Source of the DNA: Clostridia bacterium | Lineage (GTDB): Bacteria > Bacillota_A > Clostridia > TANB77 > CAG-508 | DNA length: 64,000 bases | Direction: 5' to 3' | Assembly (NCBI GenBank): GCA_017475185.1 | Contig: JAFVGB010000022.1 | Coordinates: 19,394-83,393, forward strand | Part shown: piece after piece, positions 8,274-16,404 of the stretch | Numbering within the stretch: the first letter of the stretch is position 1 | Layout of the letters: every line of letters begins with the position of its first letter | The notes under the pieces: generated by a model | The model's input: the letters and a program-made list of their open reading frames with translations, nothing else | What the model was told of the DNA's origin: nothing | Database searches by the model: none | Program-made: the position numbers and the translations under genes

Positions 8274-8316
8274 ACAAGTTTCGAATTTTAATTAAACATT
8301 TAATTCGGAACTTGTT
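8274..8316 (+). terminator. Terminator after the glycosylase gene
   Basis: ACAAGTT-CGAATT pairs with AATTCG-AACTTGT across a loop of about 14 bases, with a short T-rich tail. Confidence 0.75.
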
Positions 8317-8412
8317 TCTTTTCTGAAAATTACTTCATTAAATTGGAAATAATCATTGAAAAAAATATAACCAAATGATAATATTGTATAAAGAAAATAT
8401 GAAAGGAAGTAT

Positions 8413-8649
8413 ATGATGTTATTTAATAAAAAAGAAATAAATAAAAAAGTTAAAATTGGCGGTATGAGTTGTGAACATTGTAAATTAAGAGTTGAAAATG
8501 CTTTGAATAATTTAAATGAGGTTAAAAGTGTAAATGTAGATTTAGAGAATAAAATTGCAAATATTAAATTAAAAAAAGATATAAGTGAAGATATTATAAA
8601 AAATATTATTGATGATTTAGGTTTTACTTTTGAAGGGGTAGAAGAATAA
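8413..8649 (+). CDS. Heavy-metal-associated (HMA) domain protein, CopZ-like chaperone
   Basis: 78 residues, one HMA domain. The metal-binding motif GMSCEHC lies at about residues 17-23, followed by the beta-alpha-beta pattern of Atx1/CopZ chaperones. Such proteins bind Cu(I) or related soft metals and hand them to P-type ATPases. No copper ATPase or CopY/CsoR regulator is adjacent; the nearest P-type ATPase (31886) is of the Ca2+ type. AAAGGAAG precedes tandem ATGs at 8413 and 8416. The next gene starts 41 bases downstream and may be co-transcribed. Confidence 0.88.
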   Translation: MMLFNKKEINKKVKIGGMSCEHCKLRVENALNNLNEVKSVNVDLENKIANIKLKKDISEDIIKNIIDDLGFTFEGVEE

Positions 8650-8690
8650 CATTAAAGCTTTAAATGCAATAAAAGGTGGTGAATGTCAGC

Positions 8691-9929
8691 TTGAATAAAA
8701 ATATTAAAGAGATTGCAGAAATAATAAAGGATAATGGTGGAGTTTTATATCTAGTAGGTGGTGCTGTTAGAGATCAATTATTGGGAATAAAAAGTAGTGA
8801 TGAAGATTATTGTGTAGTTGGTTTGTCACATAAAGAATTTTTGCAGTTATTTCCCGAAGCATTTTGTAGAGGTAAGTCATTTGAAGTATTTGATATGTAT
8901 GGAAAAGAGTTTGCTTTAGCAAGAACTGAAAGAAAAAAAGGTATTGGTCATAAAGAATTCGAAATTACAGTTGATAAAAACATAACAATATATGATGATT
9001 TAAAAAGGCGAGATTTAACAATCAATTCAATTGCCAAAAATGTATTAACAGAAGAAATAATTGATCCTTTTAATGGTAAAAATGATTTAAAACAAGGTAT
9101 AATAAAGGCTACTTCAGAGAGCTTTATAGAAGATCCATTAAGAGTGTATAGAGCTGCAAGGTTTGCAAGTAAATTTAATTTCACTGTTGAAGAAAATACA
9201 ATAAAATTAATGAAGTCTTTAAGAAAAGAATTGTTAGCATTATCTGAGGAAAGAGTTTTTGATGAAATGAGAAAAGCACTATCTTGTGATAAACCATCAG
9301 TTTTTTTTAATACTTTAAAAGAAGCGGATGTTTTAGATGTCCATTTTATTGAAATCTACAAATTGATTGGAGCTTTACAACCGGAAAAATATCATCCAGA
9401 AGGAGATGCATATAATCATACAATGCTTGCTTTAGATATGTGTGCAACAATTACAAATGATGAAAAAATAAGATTTGCTACACTAGTTCATGATTTAGGA
9501 AAAGGAGTGACACCAAAGGAATTATATCCACACCATTATGGACATGATGAAAATGGTGTTAAAGAGGTTGCAAATTTTGCTAAAAGACTGAAAATGCCTA
9601 ACGATTGGACTGCTTATGGAAAGGTAGCTGCTAAAGAGCATATGAAGGGTGGAATTTTTTATAAAATGACACCTAAAAAACAGGTTGATTTTATAGAAAG
9701 AGTTTATAATACAAAACTGGGATTGGATGGATTAGAAATAGTAGTTGAATCAGATAGAAATTGTAGAGGAACGAATGCAGATAAAGTTAAATTCGCAAAA
9801 ATAGGAAATGAAATTATGACTGAGATAAATGGGGATTTAATAAAGGAAAAATTCGGCTTAGAAGAAGGAATAAAATTAAAACAAAAGCTTCATGAACAAA
9901 GAGTAGAATTAATAAAAAACAAAATTTGA
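8691..9929 (+). CDS. cca: CCA tRNA nucleotidyltransferase with HD domain
   Basis: About 412 residues from a TTG at 8691. AAGGTGGTG at 8674-8681 is the ribosome site, so the GTG codons inside it are unlikely starts. The class II nucleotidyltransferase head shows LVGGAVRDQLLG, DEDYCVVG, ALARTERK and KRRDLTINSIA, then DPLRVYRAARFASKF. A C-terminal HD phosphohydrolase domain shows HTMLALDMC and LVHDLGKG. The layout and length resemble the multifunctional E. coli enzyme, rather than the YqeK-free Bacillus form. It adds or repairs the CCA end of tRNAs. Its stop codon TGA is formed by the first bases of the repeat at 9928. Confidence 0.93.
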   Translation: MNKNIKEIAEIIKDNGGVLYLVGGAVRDQLLGIKSSDEDYCVVGLSHKEFLQLFPEAFCRGKSFEVFDMYGKEFALARTERKKGIGHKEFEITVDKNITIYDDLKRRDLTINSIAKNVLTEEIIDPFNGKNDLKQGIIKATSESFIEDPLRVYRAARFASKFNFTVEENTIKLMKSLRKELLALSEERVFDEMRKALSCDKPSVFFNTLKEADVLDVHFIEIYKLIGALQPEKYHPEGDAYNHTMLALDMCATITNDEKIRFATLVHDLGKGVTPKELYPHHYGHDENGVKEVANFAKRLKMPNDWTAYGKVAAKEHMKGGIFYKMTPKKQVDFIERVYNTKLGLDGLEIVVESDRNCRGTNADKVKFAKIGNEIMTEINGDLIKEKFGLEEGIKLKQKLHEQRVELIKNKI

Positions 9930-9984
9930 AACATTTGGGGACGGTCTTTTTTTGTTTCATTTTTGAAACATCGGGGGGACGGTC
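9928..9984 (+). repeat. REP-like repeat, copy 1 (two direct units, second truncated)
   Basis: A 31-base unit starting GAAACA and ending TGTTTC, with GGGACGGTC inside, occupies 9928-9958. A six-base spacer ATTTTT follows. A second unit in the same orientation begins at 9965 but stops after GGGACGGTC. The T before the first unit plus GA makes the cca stop codon. Related copies are at 13729 and 55234. Confidence 0.85.
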
Positions 9985-10048
9985 ATAAGAATTTATAGTA
10001 ATGTTGCAAGATTGTAAAAATGTTGCAATCATTATTAATTTAAAAAAT

Positions 10049-10077
10049 TTGACTTTTTTTGAAAATTATTGTATTAT
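10049..10077 (+). promoter_or_regulatory. Promoter of minD-minE
   Basis: TTGACT (10049-10054), 17 bases, TATTAT (10072-10077), followed by AGGAGG before the minD ATG. Confidence 0.65.
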
Positions 10078-10135
10078 AAAAAGGTAACTTTTGATATATA
10101 ACTATTTATAAAATAGTATTAGGAGGAATAATAAA

Positions 10136-10930
10136 ATGGGAGAAGTTATTGTTATAACATCAGGAAAAGGTGGAGTTGGTAAAACAACTACAACAGCAAA
10201 TTTAGGATCAGCTCTTGCATTATGTGGTAAAAAAGTTGTATTAGTTGATACAGATATTGGACTAAGAAACCTAGATGTAGTAATGGGATTAGAAAACAGA
10301 ATAGTATATGATATAGTAGATGTAGTTGAAGAAAAATGCAAATTAAGACAAGCTCTAATAAAAGATAAACGTTTTGAAGACTTGTTTTTACTTCCAGCTG
10401 CTCAAACTAGAGATAAAAGTGCTGTAAATGAAGAACAAATGAAAGCTTTAACAAGCAAATTAAAAGAAGAATTTGATTATATTATAGTTGACTGTCCAGC
10501 TGGAATAGAACAAGGTTTTAAAAATGCAATTGCTGGTGCTGATAGAGCAATTGTTGTTACAACAGCAGAAATTTCTTCTATTAGAGATGCTGATAGAATA
10601 ATAGGATTATTAGAAGCAGCAGAAATAAAAAATCCAGAATTAGTAATTAATAGATTAAGACCAAGTATGGTTAAAAGAGGAGAAATGATGGATGTAGAAG
10701 ATATTGTAGATTTATTATCTATTGAGTTAATAGGTGTAGTTCCAGATGATGAATACATAATAACTCAAACTAATAAAGGTGAACCAGCAGTATCAAATAG
10801 AAAAGCTCCTTCTGGAAAATGTTATATGGAAATTGCTAGAAGAATATTAGGTGAAAATTTAGATGTAACTATTCCTGGTAGAGATGAGGGATTTTTCTCT
10901 AAAATAATAGGAGTTTTTAGAAGAAAATAA
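10136..10930 (+). CDS. minD: Septum site-determining ATPase MinD
   Basis: 264 residues. The deviant Walker A motif GKGGVGKTT lies near residues 10-18. VLVDTDIGLRNLDVVMG and DYIIVDCPAGIE are the switch regions. The C-terminus FFSKIIGVFRRK forms the amphipathic membrane-targeting helix. MinD binds the membrane as an ATP dimer and recruits the division inhibitor. MinE follows 25 bases downstream, giving a MinDE oscillator set; MinC is not in this window. AGGAGG lies just before the ATG. Confidence 0.97.
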   Translation: MGEVIVITSGKGGVGKTTTTANLGSALALCGKKVVLVDTDIGLRNLDVVMGLENRIVYDIVDVVEEKCKLRQALIKDKRFEDLFLLPAAQTRDKSAVNEEQMKALTSKLKEEFDYIIVDCPAGIEQGFKNAIAGADRAIVVTTAEISSIRDADRIIGLLEAAEIKNPELVINRLRPSMVKRGEMMDVEDIVDLLSIELIGVVPDDEYIITQTNKGEPAVSNRKAPSGKCYMEIARRILGENLDVTIPGRDEGFFSKIIGVFRRK

Positions 10931-10955
10931 TTACTGATATTTTGGAGGGATAATA

Positions 10956-11489
10956 ATGTTAGAAAATTTTACAACTTTATTTAAAAAAGTGGGAAAAAAA
11001 GAACAAACTGATAAATCTAAAAATGCAGCCAAAGAAAGATTACATTTAGTTTTAATGCAAGATAGAGCAAATGTTTCAGCTGATTTCCTTGAAATGATGA
11101 AAATGGAAATTGTTGATGTTATAAAAAAATATATTGATGTTGATGAAACAGATATGGATGTAAAATTAGAAAATAGAGTAAATGATGATGGAACATCAGG
11201 TGCTCCAGCTTTATATGCCAATATTCCAATAGTTGGTATAAATGAAGAAAAGAAAAAAGAAAGCGTTGAAATAGGAAAAGCAAAACAAGCTGAAGAAATT
11301 ATAGAAAATAAAGAGAATGATGACACAAAAAAAGAAGAAACAGTAAAAAAGACAACAGTAAAAAAATCAGTGTCTACAAAAAAATCAGTTTCTGCAAAAA
11401 AGTCAACAACTAAAGCAACATCATCTAAAACAAGGAAAAGTGTAAAATCTGATACAAATAAAACTGAAAAAGAAACAAAAAAGCAATAA
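10956..11489 (+). CDS. minE: MinE topological specificity factor with long basic tail
   Basis: 177 residues, about twice the usual 85-100. The N-terminal half is recognisable MinE: the membrane-binding start MLENFTTLFKK, then KERLHLVLMQDRANVSADFL and a beta/alpha core including KYIDVDETDMDV. From about residue 105 a Glu/Lys-rich linker leads to repeated KKSVSTKKSVSAKKSTTK and TSSKTRKSVKSDTNK, resembling histone-H1-like or Lys-rich bacterial tails. MinE stimulates MinD ATP hydrolysis. The tail is an addition with no known MinE role; it could bind nucleic acid or the membrane. Confidence 0.9.
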   Translation: MLENFTTLFKKVGKKEQTDKSKNAAKERLHLVLMQDRANVSADFLEMMKMEIVDVIKKYIDVDETDMDVKLENRVNDDGTSGAPALYANIPIVGINEEKKKESVEIGKAKQAEEIIENKENDDTKKEETVKKTTVKKSVSTKKSVSAKKSTTKATSSKTRKSVKSDTNKTEKETKKQ

Positions 11490-11497
11490 GAAAAAAG

Positions 11498-11530
11498 AAT
11501 AGAAGATGTAAAAATCTTCTATTTATTTTT
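11498..11530 (+). terminator. Terminator after minE
   Basis: Ten-pair stem AATAGAAGAT/ATCTTCTATT with loop GTAAAA, then TATTTTTT. It separates minDE from rodA, which has a TATAAT at 11562-11567 but no good -35. Confidence 0.85.
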
Positions 11531-11598
11531 TAGTCTGGTTTCTTTTTCTCGGATAATAGGGTATAATAGTAAAAAAATTATTTATGAGGAGAATAAAT

Positions 11599-12705
11599 TT
11601 GAATAAAAGAATTTTGAAAAATATAGAATGGTCTATTTTAATATGTGTTGTTATTTTAATTGCTATAGGATGTATTGCATTGTATTCTGCAACTCAAAGT
11701 ACAGAACATGATGAATTGATAAAACAGTTGATATGGTTAGGAATAAGTATACCAATTGTAATTGCTATAATCTCAATTGATTATGAATTGATTTTAAAAG
11801 CAGCACCTTGGGGATATGGAATAATGCTAATTTTATTAGTAGCAGTATTATTTACACAGCCGATAAATGGTGCAACGAGTTGGTTTATAATTGGATCTTT
11901 TTCGCTTCAACCTGCAGAATTTACGAAGATATTTGTTATTTTGGTACTCGCTTTAGTGATTTCTAAAGTTCAAGAAAATGGTAAAAGAGAAATAAGCAAA
12001 CCGTTAAAATTATGTTTATGTTTATTGGTAACAGCTATTCCTGTATTATTAATTATTAGACAACCAGATTATGGAACGGCAATAGCTTTTGTTATAGCTA
12101 CTATTTTTATGTTATATGCAGCTGGAATTGATAAAAAATATATACTGATTTCTTTAGTATTAACAGCAATAATCTTACCAGTAATGTATTTTTATGTATT
12201 ACCAGATCACGCAAAAACTAGAATAGATGTATTTTTAAATCCGGATTTAGACCCAAGAGGTACAGGATATAATATAATACAATCAAAATTAGCAATTGGC
12301 TCAGGACAATTATTAGGAATGGGTGTAACTCAAGGAAATCAAACGCAATTAGGATATTTATATCCTAAAACTACTGATTTTATTTTTTCTGTTATAGGTG
12401 AAGAAATGGGATTTGTAATTGCAGGACTAGTTATTGTTTTATATGTTGTTTTGATTACTAAAACAATATATATTGCAAAAACTGCAAAAGATGATAAAGG
12501 GTCATATGTTGCAATAGGTGTAGCTGGAATTTTTGTATTTCATATGGTAGAAAATATTGGTATGACAATGGGATTATTGCCTATAACAGGAGTTCCACTT
12601 CCTTTCGTAAGTTATGGTGGAAGTTCGCTTTTAACTAATTTAATTTTAATTGGATTAGTTCTTAATATTAGTGGCAGAAGAAAAAAATCGCTATTTATTG
12701 AGTAG
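11599..12705 (+). CDS. rodA: RodA/FtsW SEDS peptidoglycan glycosyltransferase
   Basis: About 368 residues with ten membrane segments. The TTG at 11599 follows GAGGAG at about 11586; the ATG at 11584 overlaps that site. SEDS signatures include GATSWFIIGSFSLQPAEF (with the catalytic-region acidic residue downstream), RQPDYGTA and PLPFVSYGGSSLLTN near the end. SEDS enzymes polymerise lipid II with a class B PBP partner. Position next to minDE favours RodA (elongation) over FtsW; a candidate partner PBP is encoded at 19094-21373. It is probably co-transcribed with dus, ten bases downstream. Confidence 0.9.
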   Translation: MNKRILKNIEWSILICVVILIAIGCIALYSATQSTEHDELIKQLIWLGISIPIVIAIISIDYELILKAAPWGYGIMLILLVAVLFTQPINGATSWFIIGSFSLQPAEFTKIFVILVLALVISKVQENGKREISKPLKLCLCLLVTAIPVLLIIRQPDYGTAIAFVIATIFMLYAAGIDKKYILISLVLTAIILPVMYFYVLPDHAKTRIDVFLNPDLDPRGTGYNIIQSKLAIGSGQLLGMGVTQGNQTQLGYLYPKTTDFIFSVIGEEMGFVIAGLVIVLYVVLITKTIYIAKTAKDDKGSYVAIGVAGIFVFHMVENIGMTMGLLPITGVPLPFVSYGGSSLLTNLILIGLVLNISGRRKKSLFIE

Positions 12706-12715
12706 GAGAAGATAA

Positions 12716-13684
12716 ATGAATGATTATATAAAAAAATTAAAGATAGGAAATGTAGAATTAAATAATAATGTTTTACTGGCACCAATGGCAGGACTTACAG
12801 ATAGAGCTTTTAGAACTGTTTGTGAAGAATTTGAACCAGGTTTAGTTTGTACAGAAATGGTAAGTGCAAAAGGTCTTTATTATGATGATAAAAAAACTGA
12901 TTTATTATTAAATATGGAAGGTGAAAAAAGACCTATAGCTGCACAAATTTTTGGAAATGATGTTGAGGCAATGAAATATGCTGCAACATATGTTAGTAAA
13001 ATCGCTGATATAGTTGATATCAATATGGGATGCCCTGCTCCTAAAGTAGTAAAAAATGGTGATGGAAGCAAACTCTTACTAAATCTACCTTTAGTAGAAG
13101 AAATAGTAAAGGTAGTTGTTGAAGCATCATCTGTACCTGTTACTGTAAAAATAAGAAAAGGCTGGGATTCAAACAATATTGTTGCAGTAGAAGCTGCTAA
13201 AATCATTGAAAAAGCGGGAGCATCTGCAATAACTATTCATGGAAGAACAAGAGCTGAATTTTATTCTGGAATTGCTGATTGGGATATAATAAAACAAGTT
13301 AAAGAAAGTGTTAAAATACCTGTAATAGGTAATGGAGATATAAAATCGGCAGAGGATGCAAAAAGAATGTTTGAATATACTGGCGTAGATGGAATAATGA
13401 TTGGAAGGGCATGTTTAGGAAATCCATGGATATTTAAAGAAATAATTTATGGAAGTGATGATTCAGAGATATCTAATGAAGAAAAGTTAAGGGTTATATT
13501 GAAACATATAGACTTATCAGTTAAAGAAAAGGGAGAAAAAACAGCTGTTAGGGAAATGAGAAAACATATTAGTTGGTACATAAAAAATTGCAGAGAAGCT
13601 TCAAAATTTAGAGAAACTGTAAATAAAATTGAAAACAGACAAGAATTAGAAGCATGTTTAAAAGAATATTTTAATACTTTATGA
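12716..13684 (+). CDS. dus: tRNA-dihydrouridine synthase
   Basis: 322 residues, typical for the DusB-like group. The TIM barrel start NVLLAPMAGLTDRAFR binds FMN. DINMGCPAPKVVKNGDGS carries the catalytic Cys. TIHGRTRAEFYSG, VIGNGDIKSAEDA and GVDGIMIGRACLGNPW complete the flavin site, and a helical tRNA-binding domain follows. It reduces uridine in the tRNA D loop. AGGAGAAG precedes the ATG. A terminator and a REP-like repeat follow. Confidence 0.95.
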   Translation: MNDYIKKLKIGNVELNNNVLLAPMAGLTDRAFRTVCEEFEPGLVCTEMVSAKGLYYDDKKTDLLLNMEGEKRPIAAQIFGNDVEAMKYAATYVSKIADIVDINMGCPAPKVVKNGDGSKLLLNLPLVEEIVKVVVEASSVPVTVKIRKGWDSNNIVAVEAAKIIEKAGASAITIHGRTRAEFYSGIADWDIIKQVKESVKIPVIGNGDIKSAEDAKRMFEYTGVDGIMIGRACLGNPWIFKEIIYGSDDSEISNEEKLRVILKHIDLSVKEKGEKTAVREMRKHISWYIKNCREASKFRETVNKIENRQELEACLKEYFNTL

Positions 13685-13695
13685 ATATGATTGAG

Positions 13696-13724
13696 AAGAA
13701 TAGATTTTTATCTATTCTTTTTTT
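13696..13724 (+). terminator. Terminator after rodA-dus
   Basis: AAGAATAGAT/ATCTATTCTT, a ten-pair stem with a TTTT loop, followed by five T residues and directly abutting the repeat at 13729. Confidence 0.9.
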
Positions 13725-13728
13725 GATT

Positions 13729-13797
13729 GAAACAAAAGAAGACCGTCCCCTAAATGTTTCAAAAATGAAACAAAAAAAGACCGTCCAAAAATGTTTC
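13729..13797 (-). repeat. REP-like repeat, copy 2 (two direct units, minus orientation)
   Basis: Two full units read on the minus strand, 13729-13760 and 13767-13797, separated by six bases. Each is bounded by GAAACA/TGTTTC with GGACGGTCTT inside. The copy ends three bases before the AAGGAGG ribosome site of the next gene. Confidence 0.85.
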
Positions 13798-13813
13798 AAA
13801 AGGAGGTAGGATA

Positions 13814-14491
13814 ATGAAAAATAAAAAAATGGTTGTTGCGTTAGTAATTGGTGCTATTATTATTGGAATTTTAATTTTTGGAATTTTTAAAATAATAAAT
13901 TATAAAAATGTGAAAACTGGAAATAATATAGGTGATAAAACTTTAAAAGAAGTTGAAGAATATATTTTAAATATTAGTTCTTATGATGCAGAGATTGAAC
14001 TAACTATTGAGAGCAACAAAAATATTAATAAATATATTATAAATCAAAAATATAGTGAACCTAATATTGCTAGTCAAGAAGTAATTGAGCCTAAAAATAT
14101 TGAAGGGTTAAGGATTAGATATGATGGTAATAATCTTGAAATTTCAAATTCAAAGTTAAATTTAAGTACTATATATGAAAATTATACTTATCTAACAAAT
14201 AATGTTTTATGGTTAAGTGATTTTATTCAAAATTATAAAAAAAATATGGGAAAGATTACTGAGCAAAATGGAATTATAATAATGGAAACAGAACGTAACG
14301 AAAATAAGTATTCTATGGTTGAAAAATTGTATATTGATAGAAATGAAAATAAAATTACCAAGTTGATTATCGAAGATGAGAACAAGAATAACAGAATTTA
14401 CATAACATATAATAAGATAGAAATTGGTAGTTTAAATAAGGATAATGTTTTAGCATTTAAATTAGAAGAGGTAACAGAAAGAGAAATATAA
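13814..14491 (+). CDS. Membrane-anchored GerS/LolA-like protein (tentative)
   Basis: 225 residues. A single N-terminal hydrophobic helix (about residues 6-27) is followed by an extracytoplasmic domain with the DAEIELTIESNKN strand pattern and a repeated beta architecture compatible with the LolA fold. In some clostridia a GerS-type lipoprotein with this fold sits near alanine racemase and mazF; here mazF follows after 125 bases and no racemase is present. Unlike GerS there is no lipobox Cys, so it would be held by the helix itself. AAGGAGG precedes the ATG. The family assignment rests on size, topology and context and is uncertain. Confidence 0.6.
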   Translation: MKNKKMVVALVIGAIIIGILIFGIFKIINYKNVKTGNNIGDKTLKEVEEYILNISSYDAEIELTIESNKNINKYIINQKYSEPNIASQEVIEPKNIEGLRIRYDGNNLEISNSKLNLSTIYENYTYLTNNVLWLSDFIQNYKKNMGKITEQNGIIIMETERNENKYSMVEKLYIDRNENKITKLIIEDENKNNRIYITYNKIEIGSLNKDNVLAFKLEEVTEREI

Positions 14492-14616
14492 TAAATTAAG
14501 ATACAAAATAGAACTGAAAATTGAAACATAAGATGAAAACTACATTTTTATCTAACTAATAATTAAATATATAAATTGATAAAGTTTTATATAAAGAAAT
14601 AGTAGGAGTGATTTAA

Positions 14617-14961
14617 ATGATAGTTAAAAGAGGAGATATGTTTTATGCTGATTTAAGTCCTGTTATAGGTTCAGAACAGGGAGGAATAAGGCCTGTTATA
14701 ATTATACAAAATGATATAGGAAATAGACATAGCCCAACAGTTATAGCGGCTGCTATTACATCTCAAACAGGAAAAAACAAATTGCCAACTCATATTGAAA
14801 TTGGAGCAGAAAATAATGGATTAAAATCTGATTCTGTTGTATTGACAGAACAGATAAGAACTATAGATAAAAGTAGATTAAAAGAAAAAATAGGTCATAT
14901 TGATGATGCAGTTGTAATGAGTAAAATTAATAGTGCATTGGGAGTTAGTTTCGGTTTATAA
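14617..14961 (+). CDS. mazF: MazF/NdoA (EndoA) mRNA interferase, no antitoxin gene beside it
   Basis: 114 residues, the standard size. It has the start RGDMFYADLSPVIGSEQGGIRPVII, IAAAITSQ, LKSDSVVLTEQIRTIDKSRL and a C-terminal helix. The conserved Arg in GGIRP and the Thr in ITSQT are the catalytic residues known for EndoA, an ACA-type sequence-specific ribonuclease. Normally a 90-residue ribbon-helix-helix MazE/EndoAI antitoxin is encoded directly upstream. Here the gene upstream is the GerS-like protein and no short ORF fits in the 125-base gap, so the antitoxin is elsewhere or lost. Confidence 0.93.
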   Translation: MIVKRGDMFYADLSPVIGSEQGGIRPVIIIQNDIGNRHSPTVIAAAITSQTGKNKLPTHIEIGAENNGLKSDSVVLTEQIRTIDKSRLKEKIGHIDDAVVMSKINSALGVSFGL

Positions 14962-14963
14962 AT

Positions 14964-14997
14964 AAAAAAGAATCGTAAGATTTTACGATTCTTTTTT
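14964..14997. terminator. Two-way terminator between mazF and htrA
   Basis: AAAAAAGAATCGTAA pairs with TTACGATTCTTTTTT around GATT. T runs on both strands let it serve the convergent mazF and htrA. Confidence 0.92.
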
Positions 14998-15001
14998 ATA
15001 T

Positions 15002-16246
15002 TTAAGGTTGTTCTCCTAAAGTTAATGTTATTTCTTTATATTCAGAGTCTCTATACACTTTTAGAGTAATTGTATCTCCAATTTTGTGAGAATTTTTAAT
15101 TTCATTTAGTTCATCCATTGTTTTTATTTCTTTTCCATCTATTTCAGTTATTATATCATATGATTCAATTCCAGCTTTTTCAGCAGCTGAGAATTCTTCG
15201 ACTGATATAACATATACACCTTCAACTAATTTATATTGTTTTGCTGTTTGTTCATCAATATTTCTTCCTGAAATACCAATGTAAGGTCTTTTTACTTTTC
15301 CGTCTGAAATTAATTGCTCATAGATGTCTTTTGTTGAATTAATAGGAATAGCAAAACCGATTCCTTCAACACCACTGCCAGAAAGTTTTAAAGTGTTAAT
15401 ACCTATTACTTCACCTTTTGAGTTAACTAGTGCACCACCACTATTTCCTGAATTTATTGCAGCGTCAGTTTGAATTACAGTATATGTTTTTCCATCTGAT
15501 GTGACTGTTCTATTTGTAGCACTTATAATTCCAGCAGTAACTGTGCTTTCCATTCCCAAAGGACTTCCAATTGCCATAGAAAATTCTCCAACTTTAATTG
15601 AATCTGAGTTTCCAAGAGTTGCAGCAGATAAACCTGTTTTGTCAATTTTTATAACAGCTAAATCTGTTGTTTCGTCAGTACCAATTATCTTTGCATCATA
15701 TATTGTTTCATCATTATATAATTTTACTGTTATTTTGCTAGCTTGGCTAACTTGGTAATAAGATGAAGTAGAAGATGTGTTAACAACATGATTATTTGTT
15801 AGTATGTATCCATCTTCACTTATAATAACACCTGAACCAGTAGCTGTACCTGATGATTGCATTGAATATCCGAAATATGGTGAATTAATGGTATATTCAA
15901 CATTTATACCTACGATTGAAGGTAAAACTTTATTAGCAGTATAAATTGCAGTGTCAGAGTAGTTTTCTAAAGATATTAAATTAGTGTTAACTACTGAAGA
16001 TGTTTCTTCACTTTTTGGATTTTCAGTTGATATTTCAGAAGTTTTATTTGAAGATTCAGTTGAAATATTTAAAGAATCTATTATTTTATTTTTTATATTT
16101 GGAATTCCAATACATACTCCTAAAACGACAGCAGTTCCTAAAATTCCTGATATAAATGGAACTACTATCCCTCTGAAAAATCCTACTTTTGCTCTTTTGT
16201 TTGATGTGCTAGAGTCAACAGTTTTAAAAAATTCGTTATTATCCAT
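15002..16246 (-). CDS. htrA: HtrA/DegP-type serine protease with PDZ domain
   Basis: 414 residues from the ATG at 16246, chosen for the AGGAAGG site just upstream. A membrane helix lies at about residues 25-48, followed by a Ser/Glu-rich linker. The trypsin-like domain has catalytic His153 (NNHVV), Asp195 (TTDLAV) and Ser269 (GNSGG). A C-terminal PDZ domain starts near residue 330 (RPYIGISG). The protein would sit outside the membrane and degrade misfolded exported proteins. It is convergent with mazF, with which it shares a terminator. Confidence 0.95.
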   Translation of the reverse strand: MDNNEFFKTVDSSTSNKRAKVGFFRGIVVPFISGILGTAVVLGVCIGIPNIKNKIIDSLNISTESSNKTSEISTENPKSEETSSVVNTNLISLENYSDTAIYTANKVLPSIVGINVEYTINSPYFGYSMQSSGTATGSGVIISEDGYILTNNHVVNTSSTSSYYQVSQASKITVKLYNDETIYDAKIIGTDETTDLAVIKIDKTGLSAATLGNSDSIKVGEFSMAIGSPLGMESTVTAGIISATNRTVTSDGKTYTVIQTDAAINSGNSGGALVNSKGEVIGINTLKLSGSGVEGIGFAIPINSTKDIYEQLISDGKVKRPYIGISGRNIDEQTAKQYKLVEGVYVISVEEFSAAEKAGIESYDIITEIDGKEIKTMDELNEIKNSHKIGDTITLKVYRDSEYKEITLTLGEQP

Positions 16247-16353
16247 ATTACATCCTTCCTTCCACATTATAATTATATAATAACCTAACTTATAAGTATA
16301 ATACAATATTTTTGTGAATTTTTTGTGAAAAATTTGTTAATATTTTTAAAAAT

Positions 16354-16382
16354 TTGCAATATAAAAAAATATATAATATAAT
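16354..16382 (+). promoter_or_regulatory. Promoter of the 16405 gene
   Basis: TTGCAA (16354-16359), 17 bases, TATAAT (16377-16382), only 22 bases before the ATG at 16405. Confidence 0.65.
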
Positions 16383-16404
16383 TCAGGTAATGGAGGAGAG
16401 TATT

